Source of the DNA: Hippophae tibetana
Lineage: Eukaryota; Streptophyta; Magnoliopsida; Rosales; Elaeagnaceae
NCBI GenBank assembly: GCA_037013495.1
Contig: CM072807.1
Span: forward strand, 27,880,802-27,944,801
DNA length: 64,000 nucleotides
Direction: 5' to 3'
The translations under genes and the position numbers were made by a program. The first letter of the stretch is position 1. Every line of letters starts with the position of its first letter. Below are positions 38,940 through 52,958 of this stretch, in pieces. The notes under the pieces were generated by a model. It had not been told where the DNA came from. It saw only the letters and a program-made list of their open reading frames with translations, and did no database searches.

Positions 38940-41900
38940 CCTCCTGCCATTGATCAAAATTTTATTTTTGAAAAATTTCACTTTCAACATCGAGGCGGGT
39001 CAACATGACCCAGTTTTACCCTAACGGATACTCGGTCATATCTTGCTATTCCGGGGACGGAATCCAGCGTTCTTTTTATCAAAATTCTCATAATTCGATT
39101 TCTGAGTTATTGACGGTCTCAATATGAAGTAAAACATCATTTTGAAAAAAAATTTAATTAATGAAGTAGATAAATACCCACGATAAATTAGATTTATTTT
39201 CTACATTTTTTTCAAGTTTAAATTCCCAGAATCACTAAAAAAGATATATTGAGACAATTTGAAATTTTGTATATGCATCAAAAAAAGGAAATCGAAAAAC
39301 CTAAAATTTCAATTGCCGTGAAAGAGAGCAAAACAAAGATTTTTCCAAAAATGGCTCTCAGTGTAAATATTAGAGTAGAATTCAATCCAAAAAAGTTCAA
39401 AAAACCATATGAACGTATAATTTAAATGCAGCAGAAACAAAATATATTGAAAACATACCTCGTGCCATTGATCAAAATTTTTATTTTTGAAAAATTTCAC
39501 TTTCAACATCGAGGCGGGTCAACATGACCCAGTTTTACCCTAACGGATACCCGGTCATATCTTGCTATTCCGGGGACGGAATCCAGCGTTCTTTTTATCA
39601 AAATTCTCATAATTCGATTTCTGAGTTATTGACGGTCTCAATTTGAACTAAAACATCATTTTGAAAAAAAATTTAATTAACGAAGTAGATAAATACCCAC
39701 GATAAATTAGATTTATTTTCTTCATTTTTTTCAAGTTTAAATTCACAGAATCCCTCAAAAAGATATATTGAGACAATTTGAAATTTCCATATGCATCAAA
39801 AAAAGGAAAACGAAAAAATAAAATTACAATTCCCGTGAAACATAGCAAAAGAGAGATTTTTTTCAAAAATGGCTCTCATAGTAAATGGTAGAATACAATT
39901 CAATCCAAAAACGTTCAAAAAACCATATGAACGTATAATTAAAATGCAGCGGAAACAAAATGGATGGGAAAGATACCTCCTGACATTGATCAAAATTATT
40001 TTATATTTCAAAAATTTCACTTTCAACATCGAGGCGGGTCAACCCGACCCGGTTTGCCCCTAACAGATACACCATCATATCTTGCTATTCCGGGGACGGA
40101 ATCCAGCGTTCTTTTTATCAAAATTCTCATAATTCAATTTTTGAGTGATTGATGGTCTCAATATGAAGTAAAACATAATTTTAAATAAAAATTTAATTAA
40201 TGAAGTAGGTAAATACCCACGATAAATTAGATTTATTTTCTTAATTTTTTTCAAGTTTAAATTCCCAGAATCACTAAAAAAGATATATTGAGACAATTTG
40301 AAATTTTCTATATGCATCAAAAAAAGGAAATCGAAAAACCTAAAATTTCAATTGCCGTGAAAGAGAGCAAAACAGAGATTTTTCCAAAAATGGCTCTCAA
40401 TGTAAATGTTAGAGTAGAATTCAAGCCAAAAACGTTCAAAAAACGATATGAACGTATAATTTAAATGCAGCAGAAACAAAATGGATTGAAAACATACCTC
40501 CTGCCATTGATCAAAATTTTTATTTTTGAAAAATTTCACTTTCAACATCGAGGCGGGTCAACATGACCCAGTTTTACCCTAACGGATACCCGTTCATATC
40601 TTGCTATTCCGGGGACGGAATCCAGCGTTCTTTTTATCAAAATTCTCATAATTCGATTTCTGAGTTATTGACGGTCTCAATTTGAAGTAAAACATCATTT
40701 TGAAAAAAAATTTAATTAACGAAGTAGATAAATACCCACGATAAATTAGATTTATTTTCTTCATTTTTTTCAAGTTTAAATTCACAGAATCCCTCAAAAA
40801 GATATATTGAGACAATTTGAAATTTCCATATGCATCAAAAATAGGAAAACGAAAAAATAAAATTACAATTCCCGTGAAACATAGCAAAAGAGAGATTTTT
40901 TTTCAAAAATGGCCCTATAGTAAATGGTAGAATACAATTCAATCCAAAAACGTTCAAAAATCCATATGAACGTATAATTTAAATGCAGCGGAAACAAAAT
41001 GGATGGGAAAGATACCTCCTGCTATTGATCAAAATTATTTTATATTTCAAAAATTTCACTTTCAACATCGAGGCGGGTCAACCCGACCCGGTTTGACCCT
41101 AACAGATACACCATCGTATCTTGCTATTCCGGGGACGGAATCCAGCGTTCTTTTTATCAAAATTCTCATAATTCGATTTCTGAGTTATTGACGGTCTCAA
41201 TTTGAAGTAAAACATCATTTTGAAAAAAAATTTAATTAACGAAGTAGATAAATACCCACGATAAATTAGATTTATTTTCTTCATTTTTTTCAAGTTTAAA
41301 TTCAGAGAATCCCTCAAAAAGATATATTGAGACAATTTGAAATTTCCATATGCATCAAAAAAAGGAAAAGGAAAAAATAAAATTACAATTCCTTTGAAAC
41401 ATAGCAAAAGAGAGATTTTTTTCAAAAATGGCTCTCATAGTAAATGGTAGAATACAATTCAATCCAAATACGTTCAAAAAACGATATGAACGTATAATTT
41501 AAATGCAGCGGAAACAAAATGGATGGGAAAGATACCTCCTGCCATTGATCAAAAATTTTTATTTTTGAAAAATTTCACTTTCAACATCGAGGCGGGTCGA
41601 CATGACCCAGTTTTACCCTAACGGATACCCGGTCATATCTTGCTATTCCAGGGACGGAATCCAGCGTTCTTTTTATCAAAATTCTCATAATTCGATTTCT
41701 GAGTTATTGACGGTCTCAATTTGAAGTAAAACATCATTTTGAAAAAAAATTTAATTAACGAAGTAGATAAATACCCACGATAAATTAGATTTATTTTCTT
41801 CATTTTTTTCAAGTTTAAATTCAGAGAATCCCTCAAAAAGATATATTGAGACAATTTGAAATTTCCATATGCATCAAAAAAAGGAAAACGAAAAAATAAA

Positions 41901-42317
41901 ATTACAATTCCCTTGAAACATAGCAAAAGAGAGATTTTTTTCAAAAATGGCTCTCATAGTAAATGGTAGAATACAATTCAATCCAAAAACGTTCAACAAA
42001 CCATATGAACGTATAATTTAAATGCAGCGGAAACAAAATGGATGGGAAAGATACCTCCTGCCATTGATCAAAATTATTTTATATTTCAAAAATTTCAGTT
42101 TCAACATCGAGGAGGGTCAACCCGACCCGGTTTGACCCTAACGGATACACGATCGTATCTTGCTATTCTGGGGACGGAATCCAGCGTTCTTTTTATCAAA
42201 ATTCTCATAATTCGATTTCTGAGTAATTGATGGTCTCAATATGAAGTAAAACATAATTTTAAATAAAAATTTAATTAATGAAGTAGATAAATACCCACGA
42301 TAAATTAGATTTATTTT
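38940..42317. repeat. Units M76-M82a, joined from two earlier modules
   Basis: M76-M78 (38940, 39458, 39976) match M48-M50 with a shift of 14527 bp. M78-M82 (39976, 40497, 41015, 41535, 42054) match M59-M63 with a shift of 9860/9859 bp. The one-base change in shift reflects GGCCCTATAG near 40913, where the source has GGCCCTCATAG minus one or two bases. M82 keeps the M63 form until 42279 (TTAATTAATG) and leaves it by 42318. Confidence 0.87.
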
Positions 42318-44133
42318 CTTCATTTTTTTCAAGTTTAAATTCACAGAATCCCTCAAAAAGATATATTGAGACAATTTGAAATTTCCATATGCATCAAAAA
42401 TAGGAAAACGAAAAAATAAAATTACAATTCCCGTGAAACATAGCAAAAGAGAGATTTTTTTTCAAAAATGGCCCTATAGTAAATGGTAGAATACAATTCA
42501 ATCCAAAAACGTTCAAAAATCCATATGAACGTATAATTTAAATGCAGCGGAAACAAAATGGATGGGAAAGATACCTCCTGCTATTGATCAAAATTATTTT
42601 ATATTTCAAAAATTTCACTTTCAACATCGAGGCGGGTCAACCCGACCCGGTTTGACCCTAACAGATACACCATCGTATCTTGCTATTCCGGGGACGGAAT
42701 CCAGCGTTCTTTTTATCAAAATTCTCATAATTCGATTTCTGAGTTATTGACGGTCTCAATTTGAAGTAAAACATCATTTTGAAAAAAAATTTAATTAACG
42801 AAGTAGATAAATACCCACGATAAATTAGATTTATTTTCTTCATTTTTTTCAAGTTTAAATTCAGAGAATCCCTCAAAAAGATATATTGAGACAATTTGAA
42901 ATTTCCATATGCATCAAAAAAAGGAAAAGGAAAAAATAAAATTACAATTCCTTTGAAACATAGCAAAAGAGAGATTTTTTTCAAAAATGGCTCTCATAGT
43001 AAATGGTAGAATACAATTCAATCCAAATACGTTCAAAAAACGATATGAACGTATAATTTAAATGCAGCGGAAACAAAATGGATGGGAAAGATACCTCCTG
43101 CCATTGATCAAAAATTTTTATTTTTGAAAAATTTCACTTTCAACATCGAGGCGGGTCGACATGACCCAGTTTTACCCTAACGGATACCCGGTCATATCTT
43201 GCTATTCCAGGGACGGAATCCAGCGTTCTTTTTATCAAAATTCTCATAATTCGATTTCTGAGTTATTGACGGTCTCAATTTGAAGTAAAACATCATTTTG
43301 AAAAAAAATTTAATTAACGAAGTAGATAAATACCCACGATAAATTAGATTTATTTTCTTCATTTTTTTCAAGTTTAAATTCAGAGAATCCCTCAAAAAGA
43401 TATATTGAGACAATTTGAAATTTCCATATGCATCAAAAAAAGGAAAACGAAAAAATAAAATTACAATTCCCTTGAAACATAGCAAAAGAGAGATTTTTTT
43501 CAAAAATGGCTCTCATAGTAAATGGTAGAATACAATTCAATCCAAAAACGTTCAACAAACCATATGAACGTATAATTTAAATGCAGCGGAAACAAAATGG
43601 ATGGGAAAGATACCTCCTGCCATTGATCAAAATTATTTTATATTTCAAAAATTTCAGTTTCAACATCGAGGAGGGTCAACCCGACCCGGTTTGACCCTAA
43701 CGGATACACGATCGTATCTTGCTATTCTGGGGACGGAATCCAGCGTTCTTTTTATCAAAATTCTCATAATTCGATTTCTGAGTAATTGATGGTCTCAATA
43801 TGAAGTAAAACATAATTTTAAATAAAAATTTAATTAATGAAGTAGATAAATACCCACGATAAATTAGATTTATTTTTCACATTTTTTTGAAGTTTAAATT
43901 CCCCGAATCACTAAAAAAGATATATTGAGACAATTTGAAATTTTCTATATGCATCAAAAAAAGGAAATCGAAAAACCTAAAATTTCAATTGCCGTGAAAG
44001 AGAGCAAAACAGAGATTTTTCCAAAAATGGCTCTCAGTGTAAATGTTATAGTAGAATTCAATCCAAAAAAGTTCAAAAAACCATATGAACGTATAATTTA
44101 AATGCAGCAGAAACAAAATGTATTGAAAACATA
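42318..44133. repeat. Three-unit expansion (M82b-M85), shift 1559 bp
   Basis: The second half of M82 is that of an M79-type unit (including GGCCCTATAG near 42472). M83-M85 (42574, 43094, 43613) then repeat M80-M82 at 1559 bp. The trimer of class I units is thus present at 31.16-32.72, 41.02-42.3, 42.57-44.13 and 48.28-49.84 kb. M85 completes with the M63-type second half (ATTTTTCACATTTTTTTG near 43872). Confidence 0.88.
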
Positions 44134-47100
44134 CCTCCTGCCATTGATCAAAAAATTTTATTTTTGAAAAATTTCACTTTCAACATCGAGGCGGGTCAAC
44201 ATGACCCAGTTTTACCCTAATGGATACCCGGTCATATCTTGCTATTCCGGGGACGAAATCCAGCGTTCTTTTTATCAAAATTCTCATAATTCGATTTCTG
44301 AGTTATTGACAGTCTCAATTTGAAGTAAAACATCATTTTGAAAAAAAAATTAATTAACGAAGTAGATAAATACCCACGATAAATTAGATTTATTTTCTTC
44401 ATTTTTTTCAAGTTTAAATTCAGAGAATCCCTCAAAAAGATATAGTGAGACAATTTGAAATTTCCATATGCATAAAAAAAGGAAAACAAAAAAATAAAAT
44501 TACAATTCCCTGGAAACATAGCAAAACAGAGATTTTTTTCAAAAATGGCTCTCATAGTAAATGGTAGAATACAATTCAATCCAAAAACGTTCAAAAAACG
44601 ATATGAACGTATAATATAAATGCAGCAGAAACAAAATGGATTGAAAACATACCTCCTACAATTGATCAAAATTTTTATTTTTGAAAAATTTCAATTTCAA
44701 CATCGAGGCGGGTCAACATGACCCAGTTTTACCCTAACGGATACCCGGTCATATCTTGCTATTCCGGGGACGGAATCCAGCGTTCTTTTTATCAAAATTC
44801 TCATAATTCGATTTCTGAGTTATTGACGGTCTCAATTTGAAGTAAAACATTATTTTGAAAAAAATTTAATTAACGAAGTAGATAAATACCCACGATAAAT
44901 AAGATTTATTTTCTTCATATTTTTCAAGTTTAAATTCAAAGAATCCCTCAAAAAGATATATTGAGACAATTTGAAATTTCCATATGCATCAAAAAAAGGA
45001 AAACAAAAAAATAAAATTACAATTCCCGTGAAACATAGCAAAAGAAAGATTTTTTTCAAAAATAGCTCTCATAGTAAATGGTAGAATACAATTCAATGCA
45101 AAAACGTTCAAAAAACGATATGAACGTATAATTAAAATGCAGCGGAAACAAAATGGATGGGAAAGATACCTCCTGCCATTGATCAAAAATTTTATTTTTG
45201 AAAAATTTCACTTTCAACATCGAGGCGGGTCAACATGACCCAGTTTTACCCTAACGGATACTCGGTCCTATCTTGCTATTCCGGGGACGGAATCCAGCGT
45301 TCTTTTTATCAAAATTCTCATAATTCGATATCTGAGTGATTGATGGTCACAATATGAAGTAAAACATAATTTTAAATAAAAATTTAATTAATGAAGTAGA
45401 TAAATACCCACGATAAATTAGATTTATTTTCTACATTTTTTCAAGTTTAAATTCCCAGAATCACTAAAAAAGATATATTGAGACAATTTGAAATTTTCTA
45501 TATGCATCAAAAAAAGGAAATCGAAAAACCTAAAATTTTAATTGCCGTGAAAGAGAGCAAAAGAGAGATTTTTCCAAAAATGGCTCTCAATGTAAATGCT
45601 AGAGTAGAATTCAATCCAAAAACGTTCAAAAAACGATATGAACGTATAATTTAAATGCAGCAGAAACAAAATGGATTGAAAACATACCTCCTGCCATTGA
45701 TCAAAATTTTTTATTTTTGAAAAATTTCACTTTCAACATAGAGGCGGGTCAACATGACCGAGTTTTACCCTAACGGATACCCGGTCATATCTTGCTATTC
45801 CGGGGACGGGATCCAGCGTTCTTTTTATCAAAATTCTCATAATTCGATTTCTAAGTTATTGACGGTCTCAATTTGAAGTAAAACATTATTTTGAAAAAAA
45901 ATTTAATTAACAAAGTAGATAAATACCCACGATAAATAAGATTTATTTTCTTCATTTTTTTCAAGTTTAAATTCACAGAATCCCTCAAAAAGATATATTG
46001 AGACAATTTGAAATTTCCATATGCAGCAAAAAAAGGAAAACGAAAAAATAAAATTACAATTCCCTTGAAACATAGCAAAAGAGAGATTTTTTTCAAAAAT
46101 GGCTCTCATAGTAAATGGTAGAATACAATTCAATCCAAAAACGTTCAAAAAACCATATGAACGTATAATTTAAATGCAGCGGAAACAAAATGGATGGGAA
46201 AGATACCTCCTGCCATTGATCAAAATTTTATTTTTGAAAAATTTCACTTTCAACATCGAGGCGGGTCAACATGACCCAGTTTTACCCTAACGGATACTCG
46301 GTCATATCTTGCTATTCCGGGGACGGAATCCAGCGTTCTTTTTATCAAAATTCTCATAATTCGATTTCTGAGTTATTGACGGTCTCAATATGAAGTAAAA
46401 CATCATTTTGAAAAAAAATTTAATTAATGAAGTAGATAAATACCCACGATAAATTAGATTTATTTTCTACATTTTTTTCAAGTTTAAATTCCCAGAATCA
46501 CTAAAAAAGATATATTGAGACAATTTGAAATTTTGTATATGCATCAAAAAAAGGAAATCGAAAAACCTAAAATTTCAATTGCCGTGAAAGAGAGCAAAAC
46601 AAAGATTTTTCCAAAAATGGCTCTCAGTGTAAATATTAGAGTAGAATTCAATCCAAAAAAGTTCAAAAAACCATATGAACGTATAATTTAAATGCAGCAG
46701 AAACAAAATATATTGAAAACATACCTCGTGCCATTGATCAAAATTTTTATTTTTGAAAAATTTCACTTTCAACATCGAGGCGGGTCAACATGACCCAGTT
46801 TTACCCTAACGGATACCCGGTCATATCTTGCTATTCCGGGGACGGAATCCAGCGTTCTTTTTATCAAAATTCTCATAATTCGATTTCTGAGTTATTGACG
46901 GTCTCAATTTGAACTAAAACATCATTTTGAAAAAAAATTTAATTAACGAAGTAGATAAATACCCACGATAAATTAGATTTATTTTCTTCATTTTTTTCAA
47001 GTTTAAATTCACAGAATCCCTCAAAAAGATATATTGAGACAATTTGAAATTTCCATATGCATCAAAAAAAGGAAAACGAAAAAATAAAATTACAATTCCC

Positions 47101-49840
47101 GTGAAACATAGCAAAAGAGAGATTTTTTTCAAAAATGGCTCTCATAGTAAATGGTAGAATACAATTCAATCCAAAAACGTTCAAAAAACCATATGAACGT
47201 ATAATTAAAATGCAGCGGAAACAAAATGGATGGGAAAGATACCTCCTGCCATTGATCAAAATTATTTTATATTTCAAAAATTTCACTTTCAACATCGAGG
47301 CGGGTCAACCCGACCCGGTTTGCCCCTAACAGATACACCATCATATCTTGCTATTCCGGGGACGGAATCCAGCGTTCTTTTTATCAAAATTCTCATAATT
47401 CAATTTTTGAGTGATTGATGGTCTCAATATGAAGTAAAACATAATTTTAAATAAAAATTTAATTAATGAAGTAGGTAAATACCCACGATAAATTAGATTT
47501 ATTTTCTTAATTTTTTTCAAGTTTAAATTCCCAGAATCACTAAAAAAGATATATTGAGACAATTTGAAATTTTCTATATGCATCAAAAAAAGGAAATCGA
47601 AAAACCTAAAATTTCAATTGCCGTGAAAGAGAGCAAAACAGAGATTTTTCCAAAAATGGCTCTCAATGTAAATGTTAGAGTAGAATTCAAGCCAAAAACG
47701 TTCAAAAAACGATATGAACGTATAATTTAAATGCAGCAGAAACAAAATGGATTGAAAACATACCTCCTGCCATTGATCAAAATTTTTATTTTTGAAAAAT
47801 TTCACTTTCAACATCGAGGCGGGTCAACATGACCCAGTTTTACCCTAACGGATACCCGTTCATATCTTGCTATTCCGGGGACGGAATCCAGCGTTCTTTT
47901 TATCAAAATTCTCATAATTCGATTTCTGAGTTATTGACGGTCTCAATTTGAAGTAAAACATCATTTTGAAAAAAAATTTAATTAACGAAGTAGATAAATA
48001 CCCACGATAAATTAGATTTATTTTCTTCATTTTTTTCAAGTTTAAATTCACAGAATCCCTCAAAAAGATATATTGAGACAATTTGAAATTTCCATATGCA
48101 TCAAAAATAGGAAAACGAAAAAATAAAATTACAATTCCCGTGAAACATAGCAAAAGAGAGATTTTTTTTCAAAAATGGCCCTATAGTAAATGGTAGAATA
48201 CAATTCAATCCAAAAACGTTCAAAAATCCATATGAACGTATAATTTAAATGCAGAGGAAACAAAATGGATGGGAAAGATACCTCCTGCTATTGATCAAAA
48301 TTATTTTATATTTCAAAAATTTCACTTTCAACATCGAGGCGGGTCAACCCGACCCGGTTTGACCCTAACAGATACACCATCGTATCTTGCTATTCCGGGG
48401 ACGGAATCCAGCGTTCTTTTTATCAAAATTCTCATAATTCGATTTCTGAGTTATTGACGGTCTCAATTTGAAGTAAAACATCATTTTGAAAAAAAATTTA
48501 ATTAACGAAGTAGATAAATACCCACGATAAATTAGATTTATTTTCTTCATTTTTTTCAAGTTTAAATTCAGAGAATCCCTCAAAAAGATATATTGAGACA
48601 ATTTGAAATTTCCATATGCATCAAAAAAAGGAAAAGGAAAAAATAAAATTACAATTCCTTTGAAACATAGCAAAAGAGAGATTTTTTTCAAAAATGGCTC
48701 TCATAGTAAATGGTAGAATACAATTCAATCCAAATACGTTCAAAAAACGATATGAACGTATAATTTAAATGCAGCGGAAACAAAATGGATGGGAAAGATA
48801 CCTCCTGCCATTGATCAAAAATTTTTATTTTTGAAAAATTTCACTTTCAACATCGAGGTGGGTCGACATGACCCAGTTTTACCCTAACGGATACCCGGTC
48901 ATATCTTGCTATTCCAGGGACGGAATCCAGCGTTCTTTTTATCAAAATTCTCATAATTCGATTTCTGAGTTATTGACGGTCTCAATTTGAAGTAAAACAT
49001 CATTTTGAAAAAAAATTTAATTAACGAAGTAGATAAATACCCACGATAAATTAGATTTATTTTCTTCATTTTTTTCAAGTTTAAATTCAGAGAATCCCTC
49101 AAAAAGATATATTGAGACAATTTGAAATTTCCATATGCATCAAAAAAAGGAAAACGAAAAAATAAAATTACAATTCCCTTGAAACATAGCAAAAGAGAGA
49201 TTTTTTTCAAAAATGGCTCTCATAGTAAATGGTAGAATACAATTCAATCCAAAAACGTTCAACAAACCATATGAACGTATAATTTAAATGCAGCGGAAAC
49301 AAAATGGATGGGAAAGATACCTCCTGCCATTGATCAAAATTATTTTATATTTCAAAAATTTCAGTTTCAACATCGAGGAGGGTCAACCCGACCCGGTTTG
49401 ACCCTAACGGATACACGATCGTATCTTGCTATTCTGGGGACGGAATCCAGCGTTCTTTTTATCAAAATTCTCATAATTCGATTTCTGAGTAATTGATGGT
49501 CTCAATATGAAGTAAAACATAATTTTAAATAAAAATTTAATTAATGAAGTAGATAAATACCCACGATAAATTAGATTTATTTTTCACATTTTTTTGAAGT
49601 TTAAATTCCCCGAATCACTAAAAAAGATATATTGAGACAATTTGAAATTTTCTATATGCATCAAAAAAAGGAAATCGAAAAACCTAAAATTTCAATTGCC
49701 GTGAAAGAGAGCAAAACAGAGATTTTTCCAAAAATGGCTCTCAGTGTAAATGTTATAGTAGAATTCAATCCAAAAAAGTTCAAAAAACCATATGAACGTA
49801 TAATTTAAATGCAGCAGAAACAAAATGTATTGAAAACATA
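44134..49840. repeat. Eleven-unit duplicate (M86-M96), shift 7267/7266 bp
   Basis: Anchors 44134, 44652, 45169, 45687, 46206, 46724, 47242, 47763, 48281, 48801 and 49320 match M72-M82 (36867-42054). Shared private mutations show M72-M82 and this block are sisters: GGGACGAAATCC near 36985 and 44253, GACCGAGTTTTACC near 38491 and 45757, and GGCCCTATAG near 40913 and 48178. Differences are few: one A fewer in the run near 44861, GCAGCAAAAAAAGG near 46024, GCAGAGGAAAC near 48252 and GAGGTGGGTCGAC near 48855. This looks like one of the youngest events. Confidence 0.9.
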
Positions 49841-50448
49841 CCTCCTGCCATTGATCAAAAAATTTTATTTTTGAAAAATTTCAATTTCAACATCGAGGTG
49901 GGTCAACATGACCCAGTTTTACCCTAACGGATACCCGGTCATATCTTGCTATTCTGGCGACGGAATCCAGCGTTCTTTTTATCAAAATTCTCATAATTCG
50001 ATTTCTGAGTTATTGACGGTCTCAATTTGAAGTAAAACATCATTTTGAAAAAAAACTTAATTAACGAATTAGATAAATACCCACGATAAATTAGATTTAT
50101 TTTCTTCATTTTATTCAAGTTTAAATTCACAGAATCTCTCAAAAAGATATATTGAGACAATTTGAAATTTCCATATGCATCAAAAATAGGAAAACGAAAA
50201 AATAAAATTACAATTCCCGTGAAACATAGCAAAAGAGATATTTTTTTCAAAAATGGCCCTCATAGTAAATGGTAGAATACAATTCAATCCAAAAACGTTC
50301 AAAAATCCATATGAACGTATAATTTAAATGCAGCGGAAACAAAATGGATGGGAAAGATACCTCCTGCCATTGATCAAAATTATTTTATATTTCAAAAATT
50401 TCACTTTCAACATCGAGGCGGGTCAACATGACCCAGTTTTACCCTAAC
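49841..50448. repeat. Units M97-M98a matching 32.72-33.32 kb (shift 17125 bp)
   Basis: M97 carries CTGGCGACGG, AAAACTTAATTAACG and CATTTTATTCAAG, exactly as M64 does. The match ends in M98 at 50449, where ACAGATACACC follows while the partner at 33324 has ACGGATACCC. The two copies of this stretch therefore join to different modules on the right. Confidence 0.87.
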
Positions 50449-52958
50449 AGATACACCATCGTATCTTGCTATTCTGGGGACGGAATCCAGCGTTCTTTTT
50501 GTCAAAATTCTCATAATTCAATTTTTGAGTGATTGATGGTCTCAATATGAAGTAAAACATAATTTTAAATAAAAATTTAATTAATGAAGTAGGTAAATAC
50601 CCACGATAAATTAGATTTATTTTCTAAATTTTTTTCAAGTTTAAATTCCTAGAATCACTAAAAAAGATATATTGAGACAATTTCAAATTTTGTATATGCA
50701 TCAAAAAAAGGAAATTGAAAAACCTAAAATTTCAATTACCGTGAAAGAGAGCAAAACAGAGATTTTTCCAAAAATGGCTCTCAATGTAAATGTTATAGTC
50801 GAATTCAATCCAAAAACGTTCAAAAAACCATATGAACGTATAATTTAAATGCAGTAGAAACAAAATGGATTGAAAACATACCTCCTGCCATTGATCAAAA
50901 TTTTTATTTTTCAAAAATTTCACTTTCAACATCGAGGCGGGTCAACATGACCCAGTTTTACCCTAACGGATACCTGGTCGTATCTAGCTATTCCGGGGAC
51001 GGTATCCAGCGTTCTTTTTATCAAAATTCTCATAATTCGATTTCTGAGTTATTGACGGTCTCAATTTGAAGTAAAACATCATTTTGAAAAAAAATTTAAT
51101 TAACGAAGTAGATAAATACCCACGATAAATTAGATTTATTTTCTTCATTTTTTTCAAATTTAAATTCATACAATCACTCAAAAAGATATATTGAGACAAT
51201 TTGAAATTTCCATATGCATCAAAAAAAGGAAAACGAAAAAATAAAATTACAATTCCCTTGAAACATAGCAAAAGAGAGAGTTTTTTCAAAAATGGCTCTC
51301 ATAGTAAATGGTAGAATACAATTCAATGCAAAAACGTTCAAAAAACCATATGAACGTATAATTAAAATGCAGCGGAAACAAAATGGATGGGAAAGATACC
51401 ACCTGCCATTGATCAAAATTATTTTATATTTCAAAAATTTCAGTTTCAACATCGAGGCGGGTCAACCCGACCCGGTTTGACCCTAACAGATACACGATCG
51501 TATCTTGCTATTCCGGGGACGAAATCCAGCGTTCTTTTTATCAAAATTTTCATAATTCGATTTCTGAGTGATTGATGGTCTCAATATGAAGTAAAACATC
51601 ATTTTAAATAAAAATTTAATTAATGAAGTAGATAAATACCCACGATAAATTAGATTTATTTTCTACATTTGTTTCAAGTTTAAATTCCCAGAATCACTAA
51701 AAAAGATATATTGAGACAATTTGAAATTTTCTATATGCATCAAAAAAAGGAAATCGAAAAACAAAAAATTTCAATTGCCGTGAAAGAGAGCAAAACAAAG
51801 ATTTTTCCAAAAATGGCTCTCAGTGTAAATGTTAGAGTAGAATTCAATCCAAAAAAGTTCAAAAAACCATATGAAAGTATAATTTAAATGCAGCAGAAAC
51901 AAAATGTATTGAAAACATACCTCCTACCATTGATCACAATTTTTTATTTTTGAAAAATTTCACTTTCAACATCGAGGAGGGTCAACATGACCCAGTTTTA
52001 CCCTAACGGATACCCGGTCATATCTTGCTATTCCGGGGACGGAATCCAGTGTTCTATTTATCAAAATTCTCATAATTCGATTTTTGAGTTATTGACGGTC
52101 TCAATTTGAAGTAAAACATCATTTTGAAAAAAAATTTAATTAACGAATTAGATAAATACCCACGATAAATTAGATTTATTTTCTTCATTTTTTTCAAGTT
52201 TAAATTCAGAGAATCCCTCAAAAAGATATATTGAGACAATTTGAAATTTCCATATGCATCAAAAATAGGAAAACGAAAAAATAAAATTACAATTCCCGTG
52301 AAACATAGCAAAAGAGAGATTTTTTTTCAAAAATGGCCCTCATAGTAAATGGTAGAATACAATTCAATACAAAAACGTTCAAAAAACCATATGAACGTAT
52401 AATTTAAATGCCGCGGAAACAAAATGGATGGGAAAGATACAGCCTGCCATTGATCAAAATTATTTTATATTTCAAAAATTTCACTTTCAACATCGAGGCG
52501 GGTCACCCCGACCCAGTTTGACCCTAACGGATACACGATCGTATCTTGCTATTCCGGGGACGGAGTCCAGCGTTCTTTTTATCAAAATTCTCATAATTCG
52601 ATTTTTTAGTTATTGACGGTCTCAATTTGAAGTAAAACATCATTTTAAATAAAAAATTAATTAACAAAGTAGTAAATACCCACGATAAATTAGATTTATT
52701 TTCTTCATTTTTTTCAAATTTAAATTCATACAATCACTCAAAAAGATATATTGAGACAATTTGAAATTTCCATATGCATCAAAAAAAGGAAAACAAAAAA
52801 ATAAAATTACAATTCCCGTCAAACATAGCAAAAGAAAGAGTTTTTTCAAAAATGGCTCTCGTAGTAAATGGTAGAATACAATTCAATGCAAAAACGTTCA
52901 AAAAACGATGTGAACGTATAATTAAAATGCAGCGGAAACAAAATGGATGGGAAAGATA
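50449..52958. repeat. Divergent mosaic units M98b-M102
   Basis: Anchors are 50360, 50881, 51399 (variant CCACCTGCC), 51920 (with GATCACAATT) and 52440 (variant CAGCCTGCC). No long shifted match to the central array was found. M99 has GTCGTATCTAGC like the left-flank P units, and M102 has ACAAAGTAGTAAATACC like M3. Diversity is clearly higher here than in 2-50 kb. Confidence 0.8.
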
